A DNA stretch of 64,000 bases from Streptomyces sp. NBC_01591 (GCF_035918155.1 NZ_CP109328.1:682001-746000); one strand, 5' to 3'; shown: positions 16,878-25,821, numbered from the stretch's first letter. The notes: generated from the sequence alone by a model not told the origin. A program made the numbers and translations.

Positions 16878-17774
16878 ATGACCGACACCGAGATCGAGAT
16901 CACCGCAGACCTGGTCCGCGACCTGTTGCAGGAGCAACATCCAGACCTTGCAGGGCTGGCCATCCGCGAGGTGGCGGGCGGCTGGGGCAACCAGATGTGG
17001 CGCCTCGGGGACGAGTTGGCCGTGCGCATGCAGCGCATGGACCCCACCCCGGAGCTCCAGCTCAACGAGCGGCGGTGGCTACCCGTGCTGGCCCCGCGCC
17101 TGCCTCTCCCGGTGCCGACCCCGGTGCGGCTCGGCGAACCGTCCGAGCGCTTCCCCAAGCACTGGACCGTGATGACGTGGGTTCCCGGCGAGCCGCTGGA
17201 CCACGGCTCGATCAACCGCGGCGCCCACGCGGCCGACACGCTGGCGGGCTTCCTCCAAGCGCTCCATGTGGAGGCGCCCGCCGAGGCGCCGATCACTACG
17301 GACCGCGGTGCCCATCCCAGGAACTGCACGGACGGCTTCGAGAACTTCTTCCAGGCCGTTGCCCCCGAGGACATCGCTGCCGACGTCCGGGCCGTCTGGG
17401 ACGACGCCGTTGCGGCCCACGCGTGGGAGGGCCCGCCGGTGTGGGTACACGGCGACCTCCATCCCGCGAACGTCGTCGTCTCGGACGGAACGCTCTCGGG
17501 CATCGTCGACTTCGGTTGCATGTTCGCCGGCGATCCGGCGTGGGACCTCGCCGCCGCATGGGTGCTGCTACCCGCGGGCACGGCCTCACGGTTCTTCGAC
17601 ATGTACGCGCGTGCAGACGAGGCGGCGATCCGGCGCGCCCGCGGGCTGGCCGCTATGAAGAGCCTCTTCCTGATGCTCATGGGGCAGAACGGAGATCGGG
17701 GCCTTCCCGGCGGCAAGCCGAACTGGGGACCTGCAGGCCGGGCGGCACTTGATCGTGTTCTGAAGGGTGTTTGA
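16878..17774 (+). CDS. Aminoglycoside phosphotransferase (APH)-family kinase
   Basis: 298-residue small-molecule kinase with the APH/ChoK fold. The catalytic loop is HGDLHPANV (His191, Asp193, Asn198) and the Mg-binding Asp is Asp211 in VDFGCM. A gating Lys of the N-lobe is not obvious; the N-lobe strand reads LAVRMQRMD. The WTVMTWVPGEPL hinge is typical. Members phosphorylate aminoglycosides, macrolides, hydroxyurea, amino sugars or intermediates; substrate here is unknown. Stands alone between two relics. Confidence 0.85.
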   Translation: MTDTEIEITADLVRDLLQEQHPDLAGLAIREVAGGWGNQMWRLGDELAVRMQRMDPTPELQLNERRWLPVLAPRLPLPVPTPVRLGEPSERFPKHWTVMTWVPGEPLDHGSINRGAHAADTLAGFLQALHVEAPAEAPITTDRGAHPRNCTDGFENFFQAVAPEDIAADVRAVWDDAVAAHAWEGPPVWVHGDLHPANVVVSDGTLSGIVDFGCMFAGDPAWDLAAAWVLLPAGTASRFFDMYARADEAAIRRARGLAAMKSLFLMLMGQNGDRGLPGGKPNWGPAGRAALDRVLKGV

Positions 17775-17834
17775 TGCAGGCATGGGGCGAGATGCCTCAC
17801 TCAGGGGCTGTTAGGACGGACTTCTCCGAACTAA

Positions 17835-18165
17835 CCCTCCATGAGTCAAACACCGCCCCCGGCGGGTACCCGCCTTCGCGCCGTCCGTGCCGTCGCGGGT
17901 TGCGGGCCGACCGCAGCCAGCCGACCATCGCGACCGCCTCGGCCTCGCGTAACTCCGGCATGTCAGCGGACTCACGTCCCCCAGTAGACGGTCCCGGAGG
18001 TAGCTGCTGACCGGCTCGACCTCACGTCCCGCACCATCCACCAGCAGCCACGGCAACGACATCGACGTACCGGCAGCAACAGCCCCGATCCTCGACAGCC
18101 GTACACGGCCGTCCATCAGATCTCGATGTACAGGGGATAACTCATGCGACAACGACATGCCCAGA
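17835..18165 (-). pseudogene. Tyrosine recombinase N-terminal fragment, frameshifted
   Basis: Minus-strand reading MSLPWLLVDGAGREVEPVSS, then DVSPLTCRSYA, matches the N-terminal arm of actinobacterial integrases. After a frame change near 17955 it continues as EAEAVAMVGWLRSARNPRRH and EGGYPPGAVFDSW. No catalytic domain follows. Confidence 0.6.
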
Positions 18166-18237
18166 TGTTCCTGACGTACCACCGCCAAGTCGAGCCGATC
18201 ACCGAGTTGGTGCAGTCAACTGGCCGTCGTTGTCTGG

Positions 18238-18531
18238 TTAGGGTCGCGGCTTGGGTTCGGTGACGACGAACTTCTCGCCGGTCCAGCGCACGACCAGTTC
18301 CCGTTCTCCGTCCGGCCCGCTCTGGGCCGCCCGGGACAGCTCGATCCGGCCCGCCATGCTCCAGCCGTGCTCCGCCCAGTACGGGTGGGAGCTGATGAGG
18401 CAGGACAGCCGGATCAGCTCCCGTCGCAGTTCGGTCGCCCCGACGGCGGGGCGCAGAGCGAGCCGGTTGTAGATGCGGATCTGTCGGCACCTGATGGCGA
18501 TCAGGTCGTCAGGGAAGCGGAATGGCGTCAC
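18238..18531 (-). CDS. Hypothetical protein
   Basis: 97 residues: an N-terminal helical part (FPDDLIAIRCRQIRIYNRLA) and a C-terminal strand-rich part (ELVVRWTGEKFVVTEPKPRP). The GTG at 18531 directly follows an in-frame stop and lacks a ribosome site, so the true start could be downstream. No recognised family; it could be a gene of an integrative element. Confidence 0.45.
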   Translation of the reverse strand: MTPFRFPDDLIAIRCRQIRIYNRLALRPAVGATELRRELIRLSCLISSHPYWAEHGWSMAGRIELSRAAQSGPDGERELVVRWTGEKFVVTEPKPRP

Positions 18532-18601
18532 TCACTTATTAGGGCAGACGTTCGAATTATCGGTTGGGGGGTGTCGTGTGCCGCCGAAGGTTGATGGCCG
18601 G

Positions 18602-18778
18602 TGGTTGGCGTCATCCAAGGTTGTGCGACCGGAGTCTCTGGCAGTGCGCGCCTGGCCGGCCTGCTGTCGTACTACCTCGACGGCGTCCACGGCATCGATC
18701 TGCGCAGTCTGGTCGAGGCTCTGGAGGGAGTCCTCGCCGTGCTCGGTGGTCGACTTCAGAAGTTCCTCAGGGCTTGAC
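18602..18778 (+). pseudogene. Possible coding relic, unrecognised
   Basis: A startless plus-strand reading ending in a stop at 18776-18778 (LLSYYLDGVHGIDLRSLVEA, then LEGVLAVLGGRLQKFLRA) looks protein-like but matches no family I know. The rest of 18532-18980 shows nothing I can support. Confidence 0.25.
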
Positions 18779-18980
18779 GGTGAGTCAGGTCTATGCAGGG
18801 CCGGTCTGTGTGGTCGGCGACAGCTGGTGGCAGACGGGGGTTGCCCCTGATCCGCGTCTGCCGCAGCGCAGGCGGAGGCGGTGACGTGGGTTGTCTCCGG
18901 GCCCTGGACACTCCCGAGCTCAATGGACACCTGTCCATGTTCTATGGACACCTGTACATAAAATTGAGGGAGTGGAACAC

Positions 18981-19122
18981 TGAAGCTCCCCCTTGATGTT
19001 GGACACCTGGAGACTGGGACGTGAGGTTCCAGAGGAAGTAGTGCCAGGTGGGAAGCAAGAGCAACCGCAGTAGGCGGTATACGGAGGAGTTCAAGCGCGA
19101 CGCGGTCGCGCTGGTCCGGTCC
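18981..19122 (+). mobile_element. IS3-type left end and orfA 5' fragment (copy 2)
   Basis: Starts with the same 50-bp end as 7600-7649 and continues to a GTG at 19048 opening an orfA (RRYTEEFKRDAVALVRS), the N-terminal HTH leader of IS3 OrfA. At about 19122 it passes without a break into a helicase-associated domain, so most of the IS has been deleted. Confidence 0.75.
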
Positions 19123-19536
19123 TTCGGCACCCTACGGGCCGCCCGCCGCTACCACAGCGAGCACGGCCACCTGCGGGCCCCCGACCGGCACCATCATCGA
19201 CGGCACCGACCTGACCGTATGGCTGTCCCGACAGCGCTCCGCCCACCGGCGCGGCACCCTCGCCCCGGACCATGTCTCGGCCCTGGACGATCTCGGTATC
19301 GACTGGACACCCGGCCACGGCATGGCTGAGTACGGACCGAACGCGCGTGACAGAACCGGCTCGCCGACGCCCGCCAATACCACGCCATTCACGGCCACCT
19401 CAGCCCACCCGCCCACACCGTCGTCAACGGCCGCCGACTCGATGCCTGGCTCAGCGTGCAGCGCGGCCGCCGCCATCAGGGGCGACTCACACCGCAGCAG
19501 ATTGCCGCTCTTGACGAGCTGGGGATCCGCTGGTGA
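19120..19536 (+). pseudogene. Helicase-associated-domain repeats of a telomere-type helicase
   Basis: Two helicase-associated (HA) repeats are readable. The first runs AARRYHSEHGHLRAP, TGTIIDGTDLTVWLSRQRSA and DDLGIDW; the second runs QNRLADARQYHAIHGHL, VVNGRRLDAWLSVQRGRR and ALDELGIRW plus stop. Each repeat keeps H-G-H-L, the WL-x-x-QR core and L-G-I-x-W. Single-base shifts near 19172 and 19351 break the frame. Such repeats follow SF2 helicases common at Streptomyces telomeres; an SF2 motor fragment is at 39855-40320. Confidence 0.7.
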
Positions 19537-19606
19537 GAGTCGGACTGTGCAACGTCCGCCTGACAGGGGCGGTGTGCCGACTTGCTAGTTTCCGCCCGGG
19601 GCGGGT

Positions 19607-19828
19607 CTATCCGGTGAGGTTGGCCAGGTAGGAGGTGCCGGTGTTCCACGGAGTGAGTTCGACGCCGAAGCCGGTGTGGTCACCGTTGTGGAGATGGACG
19701 AGCTTCCAGGCCACGTGCACGGTGTCGCCGGTGCGGAACGTTCCGGTGTACGCCCCGAGGTAGGAGCGCAGGTGACCGGTGTCTTCCGGGACGGCGGGCC
19801 GCCAGAGGGGACGGCCCGCCGCACTCAC
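19607..19828 (-). CDS. Hypothetical gene fragment
   Basis: A minus-strand frame of 73 codons ending in a stop at 19607. The C-terminal part is strand-rich (GDTVHVAWKLVHLHNGDHTG, then FGVELTPWNTGTSYL) and reads like a secreted or Ig-like domain. No convincing start. It lies just downstream of the ricin-lectin gene on the same strand. Unrecognised. Confidence 0.4.
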   Translation of the reverse strand: MSAAGRPLWRPAVPEDTGHLRSYLGAYTGTFRTGDTVHVAWKLVHLHNGDHTGFGVELTPWNTGTSYLANLTG

Positions 19829-19844
19829 GGGGTCAGCCGACTCA

Positions 19845-20315
19845 TCACACCGGGTCGATCACCCAGCGGGACGCCGCCCCGATGGTGGACTGGAAGACGA
19901 CCTGGGCCCCGACCTTTCCGTTTGCGTCCAAGTACTTGCCGCTCTGGGTGTGCCTGATGGACTTCGGACTGCCGGACGTGGTCGTCCACTTCTGAAACTT
20001 GCCACCGTTGCACGGGAATGTGTAGACATCCGCGCCGTTTCCGTCGAGGCAGTGGCCTGATGCCGGGTTCCTGAAGATGCCGCCGCTGATCTGCCACACC
20101 TGCTTCGCGCTGCGGTCACAGTTGCCGAGGACGAGGTTTCCCTTGCCTCCCGAGATGTTCACCTGGAGGCAGGAGTTGCTGCTGTTGCCGTTGATCACCT
20201 GGTAGTTCACCGGCGCTGCCTGCGCCGAGGTCGCGGCGCCGACCAGCAGCGTCGAGCCGAATGCGATCGCCGCGCCCGCACCGGCGAGTCGAATGAGGTT
20301 TCCCTTGAGCTCCAT
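19845..20315 (-). CDS. Secreted ricin-B-type lectin domain protein
   Basis: 156 residues. The signal peptide spans MELKGNLIRLAGAGAAIAFG to the AQAA cleavage site near residue 31. One beta-trefoil ricin-B domain follows, with repeats ending in Q-x-W (KQVWQISGG; KFQKWTTTSG; SRWVIDP) and CLQVN / HCLDGNG / KYLDANG openings. Such domains bind galactose or xylan chains. No catalytic domain is attached, so it is a stand-alone carbohydrate-binding protein. The start at 20315 has GAGGGG upstream and the signal peptide follows directly. Confidence 0.85.
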   Translation of the reverse strand: MELKGNLIRLAGAGAAIAFGSTLLVGAATSAQAAPVNYQVINGNSSNSCLQVNISGGKGNLVLGNCDRSAKQVWQISGGIFRNPASGHCLDGNGADVYTFPCNGGKFQKWTTTSGSPKSIRHTQSGKYLDANGKVGAQVVFQSTIGAASRWVIDPV

Positions 20316-20432
20316 GATTGATCCCCTCGAGTTCAGATTATTGGCGCGCCGCCTGTGGCGCCGCCCGTCATTCAGGTTCCCTGCCGCCGCAGTTCCGACA
20401 ATGCCTTCCCGGTATTGCATCGACGTTCTGCT

Positions 20433-20645
20433 TCATGGGATGTCAACGTCGATCGTGGGCCGGATTGTGCTGGGCGCTGTGGCAGCACTTCTGGTCCACC
20501 ACGTGCCCCTGCCCTCCACCGCGCAGTCGCCGTCGGCCAGCAGACTGCGCCGGGGCAACTGGTTGTATATCCCCTTGGACATCCGCTTGCCGTTCACCGA
20601 CAGCGTCTTGATCGTGACCGTGGATTCCGCGATTGCCAGCTTCAT
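20433..20645 (-). CDS. Small hypothetical protein
   Basis: 70 residues (MKLAIAESTVTIKTLSVNGK, then RMSKGIYNQLPRRSLLADGD). GGAGG lies 13 bases before the ATG. No motif recognised; the N-terminal half looks like a short beta-hairpin domain. Between here and 20888 only a startless plus-strand scrap (RLARHPHEHGYAMAHLD) is seen. Confidence 0.45.
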   Translation of the reverse strand: MKLAIAESTVTIKTLSVNGKRMSKGIYNQLPRRSLLADGDCAVEGRGTWWTRSAATAPSTIRPTIDVDIP

Positions 20646-20888
20646 GCCCTGAAGAACGCCTCCGGCCTTATGGACGACGCGGCCACGGGGCCCGGTTCGC
20701 GCGTTTGGCCCAGACCGGTGACTCAGCTACGCGCATCCTCCGGAGCGAGCAGGCTGGTCAGCGCACAGCGCCTGGCCCGTCATCCCCACGAACACGGCTA
20801 CGCCATGGCCCACCTGGACAACGAATGCCCCACTCCGGACTGAGTGGAGCGCCAGGGTGAGGTTCCCCCGGTGTGTGGGAGGTGCTGA

Positions 20889-21041
20889 TCAGCTGGTCAG
20901 GGCGGGTTGACGGACTTTCAGGTTCGTTCGTTCGGCCGTTGCCTGGTCGGCGTAGTGCTTCTCCTCGAACTCGACCGGGCTGAGGCAGCCGAGTCGTTTC
21001 TGGATGCGCCGGGAGTTGTGGAAGCCGTCGGTGTGCTCGCG
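20889..21041 (-). pseudogene. IS3-family OrfB C-terminal fragment
   Basis: Reads EHTDGFHNSRRIQKRLGCLS, then PVEFEEKHYADQATAERTNL, the conserved tail of IS3 OrfB (N-x-x-R-x-H/Q, L-S-P-x-E-F-E). It is fused in frame after the truncated HAD gene, marking the IS boundary near 21041. Confidence 0.8.
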
Positions 21042-21197
21042 GGGGCGGCGCAGGGCAGCAGGAGGAAGGGCATCCGGCATCACCCGGCGGCCGAGAGCAC
21101 AGGTGGCGACCGCCGCGAGGGTGGAGCGCACTGCGGCGGCACTGTCCAGCAGCACTCCGTCCAGGTCGAACAGCGCCGCTCTGCGGGGCCCGGTCAC
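21042..21197 (-). pseudogene. HAD hydrolase N-terminal fragment
   Basis: A GTG at 21197 opens PRRAALFDLDGVLLDSAAAV, the D-x-D motif of haloacid-dehalogenase phosphatases. After about 52 codons it runs into the IS3 tail, so the catalytic gene has been cut. Its start overlaps the stop of the PyrE-like relic by GTGA, so they were once an operon. Confidence 0.7.
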
Positions 21198-21440
21198 CGG
21201 GCACCGTCCAGGTCCCGGACCAGGGCGCGCAGGACCATGTGGTGGTCGGCGAGCAGGGTGGCGGCGCCCGCGTCCCGGTCCAGGACGCACACGGCCGTGC
21301 CGACCCGGGCGTCGCCCATCCGCAGCAGGCGGGCACTGCGCAGGAGACTTGTGCCACTGCGGGCGGTGTCGTCCAGCAGGACCGTTTGCCGGCCGCCGAG
21401 GTCGGCGCCCTCGATCTGCTGCCACGTGCCGTGGCGTCGC
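21194..21440 (-). pseudogene. PyrE-like phosphoribosyltransferase C-terminal remnant
   Basis: Reads GRQTVLLDDTARSGTSLLRS, then VGTAVCVLDRDAGAATLLAD, matching the PRPP-binding loop and following strand of orotate phosphoribosyltransferases (usual VLVVDDVATTGGS). N-terminal sequence continues only in other frames, so it is degenerate. Confidence 0.6.
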
Positions 21441-22069
21441 TCCAGTTGATGAACAGCTGATAGCGGCCGTTGTCGCTGTAGGTGCGGGAGTCGCTGAAGC
21501 CGGGCTGGAGCGCGTCGATGGTCCAGCCGAAGTTGGGCGAGCCGAGGCACCCCGGCCTGACGAACGGTCCGGAGGGGAGTGCTCCGGGCGTCTGCAGGGC
21601 TGCCGGCCGGGGAAGCGGCAACGTGGCGGGTCTTGTCGCCGACCGGATCGATGCTGGTGGCAACGGTCCCGGTCAGGACCTCGACGGGAGTGCCCAACAC
21701 CCGTGATGGTCAAGGGATTCCCGGCAGGCAGGGATCCGATCGTGTCCGCGATGCCGGGGAGCGACGGAAAGCAAGTTCCCACCTGTTGCCGCACCACCAC
21801 GACAACTACTCACGTACTCAAGTACGCGTACTCATGTGCGGCCGCAGGGCACCCCCCAAAGATGTGCTCATGGTGCGAACCTTCGGTGAGGAAACGGCGA
21901 ATGCCCACCTCCGGCGAGGCGCGTTCCGGCCTTCTCCTCCCCCGCTCGTGGCGGGCCCGGCGTCCAGTCGTCGCCCTGTTCGCCACAGCTGTTCCTCAGG
22001 GGCAGAGTGCCCGGGCCAGTCGGCCTCCGTACCCCCAAGGGGACCCCCCCTTTGCCGAAAGAGACATGC
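21441..22069. other. Degenerate stretch and upstream region of the GNAT-aminotransferase gene
   Basis: On the minus strand, protein-like pieces occur in different frames (NFGWTIDALQPGFSDSRTYS; LPGIADTIGSLPAGNPLTI; VEVLTGTVATSIDPVGDKT), so this was once coding. Around 21805-21835 an imperfect repeat (cgtactcaagtacgcgtact) may belong to the promoter of the gene at 22070. Confidence 0.4.
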
Positions 22070-23848
22070 ATGAGTCGCGACCTGCACATACGAGCTGCCA
22101 CTCCCGAGGACCTGGTCTGGATCCACGAGTTGAGGCACCGCGTGTACGCCCAGGAGCTCGGTCAGCACACGCCGCAACCGGACCGACGGTTGTACGACGC
22201 ACTGGACGGCGACAACGTCTACCTCGTCGCGGCCCGGGGGCCGGTCCGCATCGGCTTCGTCAGCCTGACCCCGCCGTGGCTGGGCCACTACGGCCTGGAC
22301 AAGTACCTGACCCGCGACGAACTGCCGCTGTTGTCCGAGGGGGGACTCTTCGAGGTACGCATCCTCACCGTGGAGCCGTGCTGGCGCAGCACCGCGGTGG
22401 CACCACTTCTGATGTACGCGGCCCTGCGCTGGATCTCCTCCCGGGGAGGCCGCACGGTGGTGGCGATGGGCCGCACCGAACTGCTCGACATGTACCTGGC
22501 GGTCGGCCTGCGGCCCGTCGGACGCACCGTCCGCAGCGGTGCGGTGACCTTCGAGGTACTGACGGGCGAGGTGGCCGGGCTGACGCAGGTTGCCACCACC
22601 CGGTATCGCACCGTCCTGGAGCGGTTCGGCTCCGTGGCTGACTGGCAGTTGGACATGGAATGGGCGCCCGGGCCGGACGGCTGTGAACACGGCGGCGCCT
22701 CCTTCACCGCTATTGGAACGGACTTTCGCACCTTGCACCGGCGCCACGAGGTCGTCGCTGCCGACGTGCTGGACGCCTGGTTCCCGCCCGCTCCCGGGGT
22801 AGGTGCGGCGCTCACGGAAGACCCGGCCTGGTCCGCCAGAACCTCGCCTCCCACCGGCGCCGAGGGCCTGCTGTCGGAACTCGCGAAGGCCCGGGCGCTG
22901 CCGGTGGAGACGCTCGTGGCCGGGGCCGGCTCGTCGGACCTGATCTTCAGAGCGTTCGACCGGTGGCTGACCCCGGAGAGCAGGGTGCTTCTGCTGGACC
23001 CGGGGTACGGCGAATACGCCCATGTCACTGAGCGCGTGATCGGGTGCCGGGTGGACCGCTTCCGGTTGCACCGGAGGGACGGGTGGCGGATCGACTTCGC
23101 CCGACTGGCCTCTGTCGTCGGGGCGGGTCGTTACGACCTGGTGGTCGTGGTCAACCCGAACAACCCGACCGGACGCCACGCATGCGCCGCCGAACTGCGC
23201 ACCCTGATCGCGGCCGCCCCGGCCGGGACCCGCTGGTGGATCGACGAGGCCTACCTCGGCTACGTGGACCTGGCGGAGTCGCTCGCCCCACTGGCCGCGG
23301 TGGACCCGCGGGTCGTGGTCTGCACCTCGCTGTCCAAGATGTACGCGCTGTCCGGCATGCGGGCGACCTTCCTGGTGGCCGAACCCGCCACCGCGGCACT
23401 GCTGCGCCGGTGGACGCCGCCCTGGGCGGTGAGCCTTCCCGCACAACTCGCCGCCGTGGCCGCCCTGCGGGACCCCGCGCACTACCGCTCCTGCTGGCTC
23501 CGCACCCACACCCTGCGCCGTCAACTGGCCGCCGCCCTCGCCCGGGTGGCCGACACCGCCGTGGTCGAGGAGGGCGTTGCGAACTTCCTCAACATCACCC
23601 TGCCGTACGACGGACCGAGCGCTGCCCGCCTGGTACGGGAGTGCCGCCGGCACGACGTCTACCTGCGCGACCTGTCGCCCCTCTCGCCGCAGTACGAAGG
23701 GCGTACCGTACGCGTCAAGGTCAGGGACGCGGCGGAGAGCGCGCGCATCGTAGCGGCGTACGGAGCCGCGCTGGAGACGCTGCGACCCGGCTCGCTGTCC
23801 CCGCGGTCGAGACCGGGGGGCAGGGCGCGGCCGGGCCACCGCCCGTAG
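22070..23848 (+). CDS. GNAT acyltransferase fused to class I/II PLP aminotransferase
   Basis: 592 residues with two enzymes in one chain. Residues about 1-190 form a GNAT-like domain opening with IRAATPEDLVWIHELRHRVY, a style shared with N-acyl amino acid or homoserine lactone synthases; the acyl-CoA loop is modified (LTVEPCWRSTAVAPLL). Residues about 230-580 form a fold-type I aminotransferase related to HisC: VVVVNPNNPTGRHAC, WWIDEAYLGYV, and the PLP Lys423 in TSLSKMYALSGMR. RVKVRD near 555 holds the substrate-carboxylate Arg. The start has AAAGAGA upstream. Possibly makes an N-acylated amino-acid-derived metabolite by transamination plus acylation, but no substrate can be read. No partner genes are nearby. 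Confidence 0.8.
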   Translation: MSRDLHIRAATPEDLVWIHELRHRVYAQELGQHTPQPDRRLYDALDGDNVYLVAARGPVRIGFVSLTPPWLGHYGLDKYLTRDELPLLSEGGLFEVRILTVEPCWRSTAVAPLLMYAALRWISSRGGRTVVAMGRTELLDMYLAVGLRPVGRTVRSGAVTFEVLTGEVAGLTQVATTRYRTVLERFGSVADWQLDMEWAPGPDGCEHGGASFTAIGTDFRTLHRRHEVVAADVLDAWFPPAPGVGAALTEDPAWSARTSPPTGAEGLLSELAKARALPVETLVAGAGSSDLIFRAFDRWLTPESRVLLLDPGYGEYAHVTERVIGCRVDRFRLHRRDGWRIDFARLASVVGAGRYDLVVVVNPNNPTGRHACAAELRTLIAAAPAGTRWWIDEAYLGYVDLAESLAPLAAVDPRVVVCTSLSKMYALSGMRATFLVAEPATAALLRRWTPPWAVSLPAQLAAVAALRDPAHYRSCWLRTHTLRRQLAAALARVADTAVVEEGVANFLNITLPYDGPSAARLVRECRRHDVYLRDLSPLSPQYEGRTVRVKVRDAAESARIVAAYGAALETLRPGSLSPRSRPGGRARPGHRP

Positions 23849-24019
23849 TCCGATCCTGGTGCGGGACGGTGGTGATCGCATCACGGAGACGTGGGCCGGG
23901 GAGGTGAGTACGGCGTGGTTCCCGCGCGCGTGGCGCGGGTTTTGGGTCCCGGGGTGTGTTGTCTGTGTGCTGCCACCTCCCCGAGGGGTGATGAACCCGA
24001 GGAGAGGTGCTGTGTCGCG

Positions 24020-24577
24020 ATGGGACCTGGTGGCGATGTGATCGCGGAGCTCGCGGCCGATCACCGTGAGCTGGAGGCGTTGTTCTCGCAGATCGAGTTG
24101 CAGCCGGTCGACCACCCTCGGCGGCGGGAGCTCGCGGACCGGCTGACCGCGGAACTGGTGCGGCATACGGTCGCCGAGGAACTGCATCTCTACCCCGTGG
24201 TCCGCGAGCACGTTCCGCTCGGTGCGGCACTGGCGGACAAGGAACTCGCCGATCACGCCAGAGCCGAGCGCATGCTCAAGGAGCTCGAAGACCTGAGCGT
24301 TGATGACCCGCGGTTCAACGACACGATCGCGAAGCTGAAGTTCGAGGTCGCCTCCCACGTGCGCGAGGAAGAGCACGAACTGTTCCCGAAACTCGCAGCC
24401 ACCCTCCCGCCCGAGAAGCTGGACGAACTCGGCCGGCTGGTACGCCGGGCCAGGGAAACGGCGCCCACCCGCCCCCATCCCTCGCTCCCGAACACCCCGC
24501 CCGCCCACAGACTCCTCGCTCCGGGCGCCGGGCTGGTCGACCGGGTACGCGACCTGCTCCGCAACCCCACCCGTTGA
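24020..24577 (+). CDS. Hemerythrin-domain (HHE) protein
   Basis: 185 residues. Four-helix HHE bundle over residues about 7-145 with iron ligands in AADHRELEALF, ELVRHTVAEELHLYPVVREH, LADHARAERMLKE and VASHVREEEHELFP. Such proteins bind a di-iron centre and sense or buffer oxygen, NO or iron. The C-terminal 40 residues are Pro-rich. ATG 24020 was chosen; GGAGAGG lies 13 bases upstream, and a longer frame to 23891 looks non-coding. The VOC gene follows after 47 bp. Confidence 0.8.
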   Translation: MGPGGDVIAELAADHRELEALFSQIELQPVDHPRRRELADRLTAELVRHTVAEELHLYPVVREHVPLGAALADKELADHARAERMLKELEDLSVDDPRFNDTIAKLKFEVASHVREEEHELFPKLAATLPPEKLDELGRLVRRARETAPTRPHPSLPNTPPAHRLLAPGAGLVDRVRDLLRNPTR

Positions 24578-24624
24578 AACCCGCGCACGGCCTGACATCC
24601 ATCACGCACCCGCAGGAGCACCGA

Positions 24625-25398
24625 ATGCCAGCCCTTGAAGGAACCGTGCCGGTGGCCGGTGCGCCCTGCTGGGTGAGCCTGATGGCACGGGACCTGCGCG
24701 CGGCACAGTCCTTCTACTCCGGTGTCATGGGCTGGACGTTCAGGCCCAGCCCGCTCGGCAGCGAGTTCTCGGTGGCTCTGGCCCATGGTGAACCGGTTGC
24801 CGGGATCGGATGCTGCCCGGGCGGTGGCCATCTGGCCGTCTGGACCCCGTACTTCGCCGTCGGGGACGCGGACGAGACGGCGGCCCGGATCAGTGAGCGC
24901 GGCGCCACGCTCGCCGTCGGCCCTCTGGTCCTGGGCGAGGGCCGTGCCGGGATCGCCGCGGACCGGGACGGCGCCGTGTTCGGATTCTGGGAAGGCCCGG
25001 CCCTGACCTGGCCGGTGGGACGGGGCAGGGCCCCGGTGAGGCTGGACCTCCAGACCCGTGACGCGTTCGACGCCGCCATCTTCTACGCGGAGGTCTTCGG
25101 CTGGGCCCAGCCTCCCGGCGGCTGCACGGTCGACTACGCCCAGGACCACATCATCGTCCAGGCCGGGGGACGCACCGTCGCCACCCTGCGCGGCGGAGGC
25201 GACGAAACCGGCCCGGACCCAAGAGTTCGGCCCCGGTGGAACGTCGACTTCCGGGTGAGGTACGGCGAGCAGGCCGCGGCGGCCGCCGTCACGGCCGGAG
25301 GTGAATCCTCACCGGTTCCCACACCGGCCGGTACCCCGGACAGCGCGTTCCTCATCCGCGACCCCGATGGCGCCCTCTTCACTCTGTCCGGCGCCTGA
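24625..25398 (+). CDS. VOC (glyoxalase/bleomycin-resistance fold) protein
   Basis: 257 residues with two tandem vicinal-oxygen-chelate modules. Module 1 is about residues 12-120 (CWVSLMARDLRAAQSFYSGV, ending RDGAVFGFWEG); module 2 is about 130-257 (LDLQTRDAFDAAIFYAEVFG, ending IRDPDGALFTLSG). Metal ligands typical of the fold are only partly kept, so it may bind a ligand rather than catalyse. AGGAG lies 8 bases before the ATG. Follows the hemerythrin gene on the same strand and may be co-transcribed. Confidence 0.8.
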   Translation: MPALEGTVPVAGAPCWVSLMARDLRAAQSFYSGVMGWTFRPSPLGSEFSVALAHGEPVAGIGCCPGGGHLAVWTPYFAVGDADETAARISERGATLAVGPLVLGEGRAGIAADRDGAVFGFWEGPALTWPVGRGRAPVRLDLQTRDAFDAAIFYAEVFGWAQPPGGCTVDYAQDHIIVQAGGRTVATLRGGGDETGPDPRVRPRWNVDFRVRYGEQAAAAAVTAGGESSPVPTPAGTPDSAFLIRDPDGALFTLSGA

Positions 25399-25514
25399 CG
25401 ACAGCCACCCCAGCCGCGGCCTACATGCCGCAAATGCTCGATGGCCTGCGCGTTCACTGCTTCCACTCCGGTCCGTACCGTCCGAGCGGTCGGAGGGCGG
25501 ACACAGCAGGATAT

Positions 25515-25538
25515 GGATACGGGTACGTACCCGTATCC
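25515..25538. promoter_or_regulatory. Perfect 24-bp palindrome, likely toxin-antitoxin operator
   Basis: Each 12-bp arm reads ggatacgggtac and the two arms are exact reverse complements with no spacer. It sits 26 bp upstream of the antitoxin ATG at 25564, overlapping the expected promoter, the usual place for an autoregulatory TA operator. Confidence 0.7.
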
Positions 25539-25563
25539 TTGGGGGATGGGAAGGAGCACGACG

Positions 25564-25821
25564 ATGTCCGATGCCAATGTCCGTATCCCCGAGGCGGCCA
25601 GGGACCGGCTGGCCGCGATCGCGGCCGCCGAAGGCCTGTCGCTGCGCGCGTATCTGGCCCGCCTGGCCGAGACCATGCTCACTCCGGCCGAGCGGGCCGA
25701 GCGTGTGGAGAAGGCAAGGGCCGCGCTGAAGGCGTGGAACGGCTACGCCCCCACCGGTTCCGAGGAGGAGGACCTGGACAGTGAGCTGGACCGGCGCCTG
25801 GCCCGGGTGACGGCCCGGTGA
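25564..25821 (+). CDS. VapB-like antitoxin
   Basis: 85 residues with a ribbon-helix-helix-like N-terminus (MSDANVRIPEAARDRLAAIA, then AAEGLSLRAYLARLAE) and an acidic C-terminal tail (SEEEDLDSELDRR) that would dock onto a PIN toxin. AAGGAG precedes the ATG and the stop overlaps the toxin start (GTGA). The palindrome at 25515-25538 is its likely operator. In such systems the antitoxin holds the ribonuclease inactive and is degraded under stress. Confidence 0.8.
   Translation: MSDANVRIPEAARDRLAAIAAAEGLSLRAYLARLAETMLTPAERAERVEKARAALKAWNGYAPTGSEEEDLDSELDRRLARVTAR

Noticed and set aside
21818..24598. A very long minus-strand open frame (926 codons) opposite the GNAT-aminotransferase and hemerythrin genes
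   Set aside because: It runs antisense through two clear genes; its residues are Arg/Gly/His-rich without any motif, a usual artefact of high GC.
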